DNA of 64,000 bases from Ianthella basta (lineage: Eukaryota > Porifera > Demospongiae > Verongiida > Ianthellidae), in NCBI GenBank assembly GCA_964019415.1, contig OZ025870.1, positions 5,880,915 through 5,944,914 of the forward strand. Reading direction: 5' to 3'. How positions within the stretch are numbered: position 1 is the first letter of the stretch; every line of letters starts with the position of its first letter. Under the pieces are notes generated by a model. It saw nothing but the letters and a program-made list of their open reading frames with translations. It searched no databases and was not told where the DNA came from. A program made the translations under genes and the position numbers. Below are positions 1 to 11,900 of this stretch, in pieces.

Positions 1-48
1 TGTGTGTGTGTGTGTGTGTGTGTGCATGTGCGTGTGTGTGTGTGTGTT
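1..48. repeat. (TG)n microsatellite
   Basis: Nearly pure TG dinucleotide run, interrupted by CA and CG variants, at the left window edge. It probably continues outside the window. Confidence 0.95.
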
Positions 49-2205
49 TGAATGTTTCCCACCGTAGTACAGAGCTGCTATGAGCAATGATAATCCGTAA
101 CACTTTCCATCAATGTGAACAAATGATTAAATCTATTGTGCACTGATTCATGGCAGTTTTCCTTTTGTGTGTAAGAAGCAGACTTTCAACCACCTTCCTT
201 CCTTCACTACGGGGGAAATGTCCTTGGAGTGATCTACAGTGTAAGAAGTCATTGTAGTTGATGCTTCCACTACAGTTCCTAGAGCACCTCCTCTAAGCAC
301 AGCATCCTAGGTGGCCGTGTGTGTCACAGTATGTATCTGTCATTTTATGGCCCATTTATATAATGTCTGTCGGAAGTGGGCTGGGAACAAGATTATCCAG
401 TAGTAACTACTTTATTGTCCAATAGAGCATCTATATTGCGTGCCTTAGTTCGTATTTCAAATACATCTCCTGAAGATACCCCAGAATGATGAAGCGAACG
501 CAGCTATCTAAGATTGATAGTCTTCTCACTCTAAAGACACTGCAATTCGATCTCACTGACGAAATGTTTGAAGAATTTACTCATAGTTTTGTGTATGGAA
601 ACACGACCCAGAAGTGTGTCCTGCAAAGTCGTGGGTAGTCTCGCATAGTCAGCTCCTTTGCTCTGTTTCGGACATAGCTTGTTGAGGCTTGCCGTCAATC
701 TAGCATGCTTCTGTGATGATCCAGGGAGCCATTTCTTGAGCAGGTGATGATTGCTCATCACCAGTATGTTTGCAGGCACTTCGTCTCTGGCCTAGCACCG
801 CTCTGAAGGAGTTGCACACATCTCTGTGTCAGCCGAAGTGTTCTGGGCATGAAGAAAGGCACAGATCCTAGAAGTCATCCTTGTTTGTTGAGTTTTCCAT
901 TGTGTTCACAGTGTTTACTTAGCTTAATTGATTCTTGTGACCTTTCGAGAGTTAATATAAAGTGGCAATTAGCCATTTTATTGCCTGATCCCGGTGCGGT
1001 AAACTGTTTACTTTCCAAAGCAGGCCTTTGATGTATTTTGTCATCAGGTGATAATTATAATTACAAGCTGAATTCCTGCCCTTCATGGATTCACACTTTT
1101 TCGTTTGAAATTTGTGGACTTAACCAATCGAACCTGGCGAATTTAATTGTGAGCATTCCATAGATTTACTCTAAAATCTCCATATGCATAGAAATTTCTT
1201 CTGTTGATTTTTTTATCTAAAGGTGTCCACCGACAATGGCACTATCCACTTTAGGTTACTCATCGAGTTGCTGTAATGTGCTCTGTCAAGAAACTGGAGG
1301 AGTTCGCATTAAACCTACATGCCCTAGGTTCCCTCCCCTCCCACCCTCCCCTCTCGCCCTCCCACTCCCTTCCTTTTCTTCATCCCCCCCACTTGCTCAC
1401 TCCTTCCTCCATTCCACTTTCCCCTTCCCACTCCACACCTCCATCTCTGTGTGTGTATGCATGTGTATGTATATCTGTTCTCAATCTTTCAGTCCTGGTT
1501 GAGTGCACAACCCTGACTGCATGTTAACTTCTTCTGCTGCTTTGTTCAGTTGCATGATGTAATCTCATGTGTGTACAATGATGGCATGCGTGTTTATCTT
1601 TCAAATTACCTATCTCTCTTGCAGGTTCATAAACTTATCTATATACCTAAAAGCTCTCAACCTGTGATCCCCAGGAACTGTCTTGTAGACTACTTGCTGT
1701 AGGCATACAGTAGGTTGAATATAAATTTTGTAGTTAGCACCCAACTATACATAGAATTGTTCGTTCTACTGTTTATACGTCATATGAAAGCTCTGTGTTG
1801 TGTGCGCATAATATTATGGCTGCACTATATTGCACATTACAATTGTGATCCATGTAATTACATTCAAGATGTATGAAATTGTCTCTGAATTTTGAGTATG
1901 AAGCGAAGTCAAAGGGGGATTCATGCACGCAAGTGTCGGGCCCGGGGCTGCAATATTGCATGGCTGATCTGATCGAAATGCCAAATTGCAAGTGCCATCA
2001 TGCATCATGGAAGTTATGCTCAATGATTATGACTCACTGATTGATTCTATATAATTAATATGTGATGCATGGCTCGAATTCTACTTAAAGCAATTATATA
2101 AGTGTATATATATATGTATACTGTACTATACTGCCAATTATGTCAGTCACATAATTATATAAAACTATACGTAGTCTTTTCCAATCTTGCATGCTACCAT
2201 GCAGT
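49..2205. other. Non-coding stretch, no gene recognised
   Basis: Only short unconserved open frames are visible. A C/T-rich tract lies at about 1,325-1,445. A segment near 140-225 (the TTCAACCACCTTCC phrase) is repeated at about 14,365-14,450. No splice-compatible exon or recognisable domain was found. Confidence 0.5.
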
Positions 2206-2570
2206 TATCAGACAGCACGGTAGTGCTGTCTATGTAGGGATGGTGGTGGTTGTTTGTATGCTGTAATACAAACGGAAAGTAGCCCTACTCCCGAACAGTA
2301 GTAAGGACCGGCACAAGAAACTGCCTACGAGGAGGTGTGGCTGTAGAGTGTACAGAGCTAACCTTACTTCCAGGCGCAAGCGCGCCGTCGTGTAGAAAGC
2401 GTCGACGCCTTTTTTCGTGTTTCGTCTTCTTCTTATTTTTCTTCTTCTTCGTCAGCTATAACTCCCGAACCATATGGAGTAGAAGAATAAATTGCCCGCA
2501 GTTCTATGCCGCTTTCGACCTGTAAGTGCCTTTTGTAGGTTTGACGACTCCGCGTGCAAGTTCACAAATG
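2206..2570 (+). repeat. Dispersed repeat family X, copy 1
   Basis: It starts with a small palindrome (AGACAGCACGGTAGTGCTGTCT region), followed by TGTAGGGATGG. An AAACGRAAAG block, a CTT-rich tract and a TTTGTAGGTT block follow. The same order of blocks recurs at 9,188-9,570 and, more diverged, at about 30,838-31,070. The copies differ at many positions, so the family is old. No coding capacity is visible. Confidence 0.7.
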
Positions 2571-2938
2571 GATGTTTCCAGGCCTTGGGGAGCCGTACCT
2601 GGGAGAAAGACGCCATTTTACCCTGACGCGCTACACGTTTCTGACACCGTCTTCCGCCTATTCCTCATACAATCACCATCCAATAGCTCCACATCGCGGT
2701 CAAACGACTGTGCCAGGGTATATACTGGATATGCTTCGCCCAACATTCGACCCACCACAGACTACCCTAGGTTGCCCACCCAGCCACATCCCACAATGTG
2801 CTACACACCGTGCCATGCATTTGGAGCACATTCCTTTGTTGCCACTGTTGTTTGGAAGCCTTTCTAGTAGATCAGCCGTTGCCCATGTGCAATTTGCATT
2901 CCATAAAAACTCAAGAAACAAGGGTGTGTAAAAATGTT

Positions 2939-3164
2939 TCCTCCAAAAACAAGGGCAAATGTAGGGATGGTGCAGTGTGCCTCTGAAGGGCATGGCAAAC
3001 CAACTGGCGGAAAAACCGTAGGAACAAGGAGGAGGGCCGGTCCATGCAAAGAGGGGGGGGGGGGGGGGGGGGGGGCAGCCTGTCCACACAAAACCCATGC
3101 AGGTCATTAACATTCGCTGACTTTGAATACATTTGCACCATCCCTACATCTGGCAACATTTTGC
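2939..3164 (+). mobile_element. MITE-like element, forward copy
   Basis: A ~226-bp unit contains inward-facing TGTAGGGATGGTGCA (2,960) and TGCACCATCCCTACA (ending 3,148), with about 10-20 bp of conserved sequence outside each. It carries a ~25-nt G run. An almost identical copy lies in inverse orientation at 3,948-4,170. No open frame looks real. A non-autonomous DNA transposon is the simplest reading. Confidence 0.7.
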
Positions 3165-3947
3165 TGTGCTTGCGGTCTTGCTGCCATCCCCTATTTCTCC
3201 ACCTGCATATTGTTATGCAATTGTGAGTGCGCAGTAACAAGCTAACGAGCTGCTACATACAGGCGATTAAGATTGCATGCCTATTCCAGCTGTGCATCTT
3301 CCCATGTACACATCACCAAACTGTATGCATACACCCATGTACATGACTAAAGCGCCTTTGAGGAAAGGCTGTACAGCTATATATATAGCAGTTGCAGAAT
3401 TTGGTGTACACTGTGGTGCATGCATAGGTATTAGTGTGTTCTGATATACTGTAAGACACTAGCTACCTGGATATATGTACGTGTATGGAGGTTGAACTTT
3501 GCAAACATTGGTAGTGAAGTGTACAATGTTTGTGCTGGCCTAGAACTAAACAGTGTGGGCATGAAAGTGGGTGTGGTGGTTTGCAGGCAGCGATGTAGTG
3601 AACACCTATGGTAAGTATCGCCACTGCATTTGAGCTTAGTTCTTTGCCGCAGGGTTTCATGGCAGAGCGAGATAGCTACATAAGAGATGAATTAACCCAA
3701 AGAAAATGGAGCCTGCAACTGATACTTACATGGAAACACATAACGAACTGGAAGAGTAGGAGGTTCTAGATTCTTGAGCACAGCAAAGTAGATTGGATAG
3801 TAGGCAATTTGCAGGGATAAACCTTGTGGAAAGGAAAGATAGAGCACAGCAAAGCAGAGAGATGGGTGAATTGTAAGACTGTACCTGTAGGTGCAAATGG
3901 GAAGCTGAATAGCTAGAATGGTTGTGCGGTAGTAGCTAGGAGGGACG

Positions 3948-4170
3948 GCAAAATGTTGCCAGATGTAGGGATGGTGCAAATGTATTCAAAGTCAGCGAAT
4001 GTTAATGACCTGCATGGGTTTTGTGTGGACAGGCTGCCCCCCCCCCCCCCCCCCCCTCTTTGCATGGACCGGCCCTCCTCCTTGTTCCTACAGTTTTTCC
4101 GCCAGTTGGTTTGCCATGCCCTTCAGAGGCACACTGCACCATCCCTACATTTGCCCTTGTTTTTGGAGGA
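3948..4170 (-). mobile_element. MITE-like element, inverted copy
   Basis: This is the reverse-complement partner of 2,939-3,164, with the same terminal TGTAGGGATGG motifs and a long C run where the partner has G. Homology stops sharply on both sides at equivalent positions, so these are element copies and not one large palindrome. About 780 bp of unrelated sequence separates them. Confidence 0.7.
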
Positions 4171-4361
4171 TTTCAATAAAAATTATTGCATGGTTATATA
4201 TATTGGTCTTAGGCTCCCCTCTTCCAAACATGACTTGTATGCGGGTATAATCACTGGATATCATGCCTACCAGCCTTCTATATATATACCGAAGTGTTTC
4301 AGGAGGATGGGGGGCTGGAGCCCTGGCTATTGATGGCAACCAGTGATCGCCCTCCCCCATT

Positions 4362-4459
4362 ACTAGTCATCCTACAAAGATGGAAGAGCCGCAGACATCT
4401 GTTTAGCCTTAATTTGGGCTCATCAGTGTGGCGTACTGATGTAATGTAGGATGACTAGT
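4362..4459 (-). ncRNA. Hammerhead-ribozyme-like motif (probable inactive relic)
   Basis: Read on the minus strand, a 15-bp outer helix (ACTAGTCATCCTACA pairing with its complement) encloses a hammerhead layout. The order is a stem I strand GCCACA, the invariant CUGAUGA, stem II GCC/GGC with an AU-rich loop, UAAAC, a mini stem III ACA-GA-UGU, and the cleavage-type trinucleotide GUC followed by UGCGGC, which pairs back to GCCACA with one mismatch. The canonical core has GAAAC; here the G12 position is U, so cleavage is doubtful. Minimal type I hammerheads of this form are known from Penelope-like and other retroelements. The call rests on pattern only. Confidence 0.6.
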
Positions 4460-4473
4460 CACCCTTGTATCCA

Positions 4474-4601
4474 CCACCAGTGAAACACTTGTGGTTTCAA
4501 CAAGAGCGAATATTAATGGCAGAAGGCGCATGCAAGTCACGCTCATAGCCTTCCACCATTAATATTCGCTCTTGTTCAAACCAGACGTGTTTTACTGGTG
4601 G
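4474..4601. repeat. Imperfect inverted repeat (foldback)
   Basis: Arms of about 46 bp (4,474-4,519 and 4,556-4,601) start with CCACCAGTGAAAC and end with CATTAATATTCGCTC in complementary order, separated by about 36 bp. It sits directly beside the hammerhead-like unit and may be part of the same mobile element. Confidence 0.7.
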
Positions 4602-5927
4602 CCTCTCAACAATCCTGCCCATCCACTCCCTCCCCCTCCCTCCATCCCCTTCTCTAGCTCCCCCCCCCCCCCTCCCCCACATATGCATCCACTCCCATTC
4701 CTTCCCTCCCTTTCCTTCCCCCCATCCCCTCTCCTTCCTCCTTCACTCATCCGCACCCCTTCCCTCCTATTCCCTTCCTACTCTGCTCCCTTTCTTTCTT
4801 CTCTCTGCTCTACCTTCCTCATCTGCCCTGTTTCTCTGTTCCCTCTTCTCTTTTGTATATTGCACTCTTCCTGCTTATCCCATAACTAACATCATCACTA
4901 TCAACAGCAGCTGCCACTTTCCTATCACATGTATCTGTTACGCACATACCTCCAACCTGTGCTATCTACTCCTCCTGCTTCTCCTCTCCTTTTCTGCCCG
5001 ACACCTATATATCTTCCCTCCTTCTCTATCCTCCCTTACCCCCCTCCTGTCTGCCTTCAACCTGTACTTTGACCGCACAGTGTCTGCTCCAGTGGTCCTC
5101 TCTGTCCAGTTCCTCCTCCTGGTAGGACTGGTTATCTGCAGCCTGTGGACTGCTGGAGCTAAACCAATGAACTTCAAGCATTTATTTTACATTCGTCGAC
5201 AGCACCCTGTAATGAGCTTTCCTATATAAATATATGCATGTGCTTCAATGATTTTGCAAGTCAAGTGTCACTGTATATAGTGAAGGTGATAATAATACCC
5301 ACCTGTCGACATCTTGTAACCATGAACTTAGATGCAAATTAAAATTATGCATGGTGCACAATTTAGTTAGCCGCCTCGTAAACAGTCCCTATTTTCTTTC
5401 TGACTTTCTGCTGTGGAAGTTGGATGGACATAAAGACTGGGTACAAGGTTACCTATGGTTGTACTCTAATTGTATTGCAAGAAATGTCATTGACAAGTTG
5501 ACCTGATCAGTAGTATACAGTATACACCCCTCTCTAGCAGTCATTGATGCATTAGACTGACAATATAGCTAGAGTGTGGTGTGCTACCAATATGCCCAAC
5601 AGCGAGCTAATTATAACCCAATTAGCTATATATAGCTAGCATTGAGCAAGACCGTCCAAGACCACTACTCTACCATCGCCATCACCCTCCACTCTTCCTC
5701 CCTCCCTACCTCACATGAGGGTCCAATGTCAGGTTCCCGAGCATGGCCATCGTAGTTATGTAGGTTGTAGAGCTTTCACTCTTATACAATGCACATTAGG
5801 GTTCATGAAATAAGGTTTAACACGTTGAACTTGGTGAAACGCATTGTGTAACTCGCAGGTGTCCATTTACAATCTACAATGAAATTCATAATGCTGGGGA
5901 AGTCTAATTGTATTCATAGCCGTCAAC
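4602..5927. other. Pyrimidine-rich intergenic region
   Basis: From about 4,610 to 5,060 the plus strand is strongly C/T-rich, giving spurious Pro/Ser-rich frames. The remainder up to the caspase-like start is ordinary AT-rich sequence. The promoter of the caspase-like gene must lie here, but I can mark no specific element. Confidence 0.5.
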
Positions 5928-8900
5928 ATGGCGCAGGTTGGATGTATAGGCAGTGCCTTCCTTCTCGCTAACAGCTATGTAGATAACCCGAACCTAACCA
6001 GCCTGACAAGAATCGATCAAGCAGCTGTGGACTTCTGGAATACGTTCTCTACTCTTCTATTCAGCCCTGTGATCTATTACGACCTTACAAGGGATGGTCT
6101 CGTTCGCGCACTTCGCACTTTCGTACAGGATCCTACAAGAGCTACACAGAAGTACATTGTCTTCTTCTACATTGGCCACGGTGGAGACGGAGATATCCTT
6201 TTCATGCAGGATGGAAATATAGTGACGACTAAGGAGATTGACGGCATCTTCGCTGGCCTCCCAAGCACCGTGTTCAGGATATTCTTCATCGATGCCTGTA
6301 GAGGAGACGGGCGTACTCTGGGACCGGGCGGTTACTGTCCAAAGTATCCGAACACCATCGTGTCTCGCTCAACGTTGCCACACAACGTAGCCTGGGTCGG
6401 GGACGCCTATGGTACGCGTACATAGATAGCCATGATGGTGCTCCGTAGGTTTGCGCTGCAACATATAAGGTAAAACGGGGTAACTTGGAACAAAATTTAC
6501 TTTTCTGTGTCTCGTAACCAGACAAATTAAGCTGGATCGCCGATAACGTGTTAACACACGAGGTTAATCCTCCCCAATCACAGGACAGTAAACAGACTTG
6601 GATTTCGCTCGTTCTTCTAGGCATACGGGCAATGAAATTGCAGCCGTGTAGAAAAATGGCGGATGGGGTAACTTGGAACAGTTGCGGTTAGGACAAGCTA
6701 CGATGCCGCGATGTTGAGTAAGGAGCGATCAGTCGTAGGTCGATCATCGGCCACCACGTGAAGAGGTTCACTACCAGAGTCGGAGCTTTCAGTAGCTTGG
6801 TGGCTTTGAAGAATCTGTTTACGATATTATATTTCATGTTTGTCGCATTTGAAGATGAGAGTAGAGGACTCCGCGCTGACGCCAGACGTCCGGGCAGCAC
6901 AGGTCAGGAAGGGCACCAGGTTGCCTTTAGAAACGACCAAACTAAGTGTTTCTAGAAGTGCCCGTTCCGCTGTTACAAAGTTCGTTCCAAGTTACCCTGC
7001 GTTCCAAGTTACCCCGCCTTACCTTACTCACCAAATCCTAGTTTGAGAACTGTTCCTCAATTCGGTCTTAATGAGCAAAGTGGAAAGACACCTATTTTAC
7101 TATATTTCTCCTTGTAGGTTTATACTCGAAGACTCTGTTGAGCGCGCTGTTGACGACTGGTGACACTGTGCAGGCTGCACTTAATTCTGTTCAGACACAG
7201 CTCCATGAGCATGGTCAACAGTACACCCAGTACACGGTTAGTGACGTTCCAACTCTCAGCTTGGAAGCAGATGTTAGGGCTGCTGGAGGCAGGCTGAAGC
7301 AGCCCCTAGCCCTTCCATCGGATATGACTGTGCTTCAGGCACGAATGGAAAGAATCAGAAAAGGTACGTATAATTATATAGATATTATTTTTCATTTCTT
7401 ATACGTAATACATTAGTATACATGTATCTTATGTGTACTGTCTATGTCACCCCTAAAACAGTTGTTCCTTCTGGTCTGCTCTTGGGGGAAAGTGACTACA
7501 CTGATAGTGCTATGTCAGCCAACACTGGTGAGTACAGTATATTGTCCCCATATATTCTGACTGCATTTCTTAGCATATGCAATGTGCGGACTGCCTCACT
7601 GTTCTCTCAGTGTGACGCTTTCAGTTATAGCAATAGTAACTGTGCATGGCAAGATTATGCAGCTCATGCATTGTGGACTGCATGAAATAGTATGCATGAT
7701 GATCATTGCTGCATAACGCAGGATAACCTTTGGTTGGAATTATTGTGTAAGGCACACTTCAGACTAATTTCGTACCTAGGCTGTCCATGATAAGTAGCAC
7801 AGGCGGGAAGAATAGCCACTACTCCTGGTCTCCACCCCACACCCCACCCCAAATCTGGGGTAGTTGAAAACTTACTTAGGACGTCTTATTATTATGCACT
7901 GAATCTCAGTTTGTGTGTTGGTTTGTTCACTCATATAATCGGCGGCTTGCAGGGAATCGGCTCGAGACGCTCCATGCCAGTTGAGGGACTGGGCGAGCAT
8001 GTTCTTAGAGGAGCGCAGTTCACGTAGCTGCCTTGTGTCCGAAGAGCGTGATTCCTTAGTCCGTTCTCCGTGGGCCCACATGCCGTATTTAAAATTATTG
8101 ACTACCGGTCATTGGCGGACTTGATACCCGCCATGCCAGTTAACGGAGTGGGGGGACATGAGCTTAGAGGGGTGCCGTTCACCTAGCTGCCTTGCAGCCA
8201 AAGAGAGCGCTTCCTTTTTTCTATGGGCCGAGGCGCCATTTTTAATTATCGGTCTCTAGGACATTCGGTTAGGGGAGATCTTACTTGTTGTCGGCAAACG
8301 TTCAAATTAAACTCTTCCATCCTAGCAGCCAGCCTCTGTTGCTACCTGTGCAGATAGTTCAAAACTGACAAGGGACTGACTCGCTGGCTTACGATATGGA
8401 TAGGCTGGAAACCTGCCCAAAGGGCGGGCATTCAGCTAGTACGTAATAATGCATGACACTGTATACTTTTGTAACTCTACATGAAGATAGTAGGAGTAGT
8501 GAGAATGATTGAAAGGTCAGCACAGCAACTCTCTGATCATTTGAAACTGGCCCTTCAGGATGAAATTACTGCTAGTCAGCTTGCTCCAATGCTTAGATTC
8601 GCTGTTCTCATGATCTTCCAAAACTACATACACAGGGAAGAAAGCAGTCACTGATGTCATTGAGACATAGCAAGGATATTGATAAGGCTATATGCCTGCA
8701 ATGGTGTAAATGAATGGTGACTCCATCACTTTCCAGAATACTGTTGCCCTGCTTTAGTGTCATGCAAGCAATTTTGTCCACCGTGAGTGGAAATGTGATT
8801 GTTGTCTGTAGCGGGAAAGCTTCCACAAGCTGTGCTTTTTGCAAAATAGCCTTCTCTAAGTCTGAAAAGAAATTAATTAAAGCTAAATCAAGTGCAAGCT

Positions 8901-11900
8901 AGTTTTTGCTGTGATGTACAATAGCCTGTGTAGCATACATCACTAATTTTTGAAATTTCTTTTATGATTGAGTGAACAATGTGAACAGTGGTTTCCTGCC
9001 CTGCTAAATATCAAGGATGTCCTGGGTATGAGACTAGCTTCAGAGAGGTGACTCACATACCCTTTGTGTGGAGGTTTGATCTCCTTACGTACAGTATGTA
9101 TTGCAGAGGTTAGGATGTAATAGTCACATGATTGATTTTGTGAGCTAATTGAGTAACTGATGCAGCATTCAAGTCTATAAGTATCATCAGACAGCACGGT
9201 AGTGCTGTCTATGTAGGGATGGCAGTGGTTGTTTGTATGCTGTAATATAAACGAAAAGTCGCGCTACTCCTGAACAGGACCGAAAACCGGCGAACGAAGC
9301 TTACCATGACGAAGCGGGGACTAAACAGTGCACATATATAACCTTACTTCACAGCGAAGGTGCGCCTACACGTAGATAGCGCCCTCGACATTTCCCACGT
9401 TTCGTCTTCTTCTTCTTCTTCTTCTTCTTCTTCTTCTTTGACAGCCGTAGCGCACGAACCAGAGGGACCAGGAGAATACTTCACACACCATATTGCACCA
9501 ATTTTGGCTGGCTGCATTCCTTTGTAGGTTAGAAGGCGGCGCGAGTTAGTGCGAAAGACGGCGCTTGCCACGACTCCTGCCGTGTTGCTTGGCCAAGCGG
9601 GACGGACGCCATTTTCAAATTACGTAATTAAACCGGATGAAACCAGAGTGACTGGTGCCATTGTTAGCAGCTGCAGCAGCAGCTTGCGCGCCGTTTGAAG
9701 GACTTTCGCGGTCGTGCGTGCATTTCCCAGCCACGGTTGGCTTCCGGTCGCCGTTCCTCGCTGGGTTAACGCGGAACCTAGGTGCTAGCCCACACCTTGA
9801 GCTTTAGGATTACAGAAATGAGGTATAATGCCTGCACCAATGCCCTATGGTTGAGACTAAGTGACTGTGTGTTGCTTAAGCATAACTGCCCACTATAAAA
9901 AGTACAAAAACTAGAAATAATAAAAATTTTCTACAAAAATTGTAAGGATGTAGGGATGGCATAAAAAGGACAGAAACAAGTAAAGACTGTTACACAGTGG
10001 AGCATTAACCATCGTCCCTACATTCAAGGATGTAGGACTATAAGGTGCAACATTCTTGCATGTAGGGACCATGGTTAATGCTCCACTGTGTAACAGTCTT
10101 TACTTGTTTCTGTCCTTTTTATGCCATCCCTACATCCTTACAATTTTTGTAGAAAATTTTTATTATTTTATTACATATGTCCTATGTCAGTACTGATGCA
10201 ATGTATTAAGCTTCAGTGTATTGGTATATGAAATGTTGTACTTAATTAAGTGCTGTGAAATGGTTAGAGTAATGATAGTGTGTAGTATGATGCATGTTCG
10301 TGCCATCATTAGTTTTCATGGGTCATTTGTATCATACTTAGATGAAAGTGTAGTTGCACCACAGACCATTCCGGGTCATCTTCAACCCTCCAGGCCAGTG
10401 GCAGAGCATGAAGCACAAGGTTTGTGTACTTGTGTGTTGTGAAAGCTGACGGTTATAGCATCTTGTACTGTCTGTGTACATACTGTGTAGAGTGGCATTC
10501 CACAAGTGCATTCTTAGTGAATATTCAGCATCTGGGTGGCACTGTGGGTAAGTTTAAGTAAACCCATCTAATCTAGGACACTCCCTAGAGGCGTGACCAG
10601 GAAATAGGATCTAGCTGGGGCGCGTTTGGGCTACGGGAGAGTTAGTCTTGTTTCCAGCCCACTTCCAGACGCCATTTTGACAAAGACAGCCATTTTTAAG
10701 TGGGGCTAGGTAAGACTACATGAGAGCAGATCTGTCACTTGTCTGTCGGAGCCATTGTGGACAATCCCTCACAATCTGAATTCAAATTCAGAAAATTGAA
10801 GCTGTACTTGATTCTAGCCAAAGCAAGACCAATAACCATGGGTGAGCTATTAACAATTCAGGAGTGTGAAAATGATTAAGTTTGCCTTAATGTAAGATAG
10901 CCACTATCTTATTGGTGATTTGCCTCTAATCTGAGTATCATGTATAGCCATAGATACTCCACCCTAAACAATAGTAAGGAAGTCCAGGCAGTTCACTTGT
11001 TTAACTAGATGTAGAATCCGAAGATGACAATGATAGCATTGTCATATTCATCGTACGTGTCATGTGGTCACTGCCCTACAGGTGCAGTGTACAAACACAG
11101 GTGACTGTACACAACAGATGTCACTCAAATGTTTTGTGATGGCCCTAGTGCTGTATTTCAAAATTCTTAAGGGGGCTAGGAAAAACTGAAGATTCAAGAT
11201 TTAGGGGGAGGGGGAATACTAGGTTGGCATATGGCTTGCTAAACTTCCAAAAGGGAGAGAAAGTCGAATATATATGCAAGGGGGACCCCCCCCCCGAAAT
11301 GCACCTCTGTCTCAAACTGTCAAAGACTATTTCCTGCTTGCTACCCGGATTCTATGCTATGAAGTACACTTATTTTGTTGATACATGTATACTACTGTCG
11401 CAATGCTATTGGCATGGTCATGTTTCTCTCAGAAAGCTACGTAGTAGCGTATGCTGCCAGTCATTAATCACTTTTTGTTCCTTCCACTGTAACTCAGTTG
11501 ATTATTGTGGCGATCAATAGCTGAACATGAGCCGCTGTCTTGCTCAGGATGCTTAAGATGTAATGGTATTGATTTATATGAGTTGAATAACTTATGCAGC
11601 ATTTCCAGTCTATAAGTACTATTACAAAGCTATGTCCTACATGTCCTTATTACATATGTCCTATGGCAGCACTGATGCAATGTATTAAGCTTCAGTGTAT
11701 TGGTATATGAAATGTTGTACTTAAGTGCTGTGAAATGGTTAGAGTAGTGATAGTGTGTACTATGGTGCATGTTTGTGCCATCATTAGTTTTATTGGGTCA
11801 TTTGTATCATACTTGAAATGAAAGTGAAGTTGCACCACAGACCACTCATGTTCAACCCTCCAGGGCAGTGGCAGAGCGTAAGGCACAAGGTGTGTGTACT

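Larger units (their letters stand above)
9112..11550. repeat. Tandem segmental duplication, unit A
   Basis: Sequence from about 9,112 (GATGTAATAG ... CTATAAGTA) and 10,167-11,550 aligns in order with unit B at 11,555-14,232. Unit A is interrupted by a compound insertion at 9,188-10,166 (family X repeat plus foldback element). It carries linker exon 4 of the caspase-like gene with intact splice sites. Confidence 0.8.

Noticed and set aside
2700-3240. Frames with poly-Pro or poly-Gly stretches
   Set aside because: They run through the G homopolymer of the MITE-like element.
4572-4889. Proline-rich frame
   Set aside because: It arises from a C/T-rich low-complexity tract with no domain and no splice partners.
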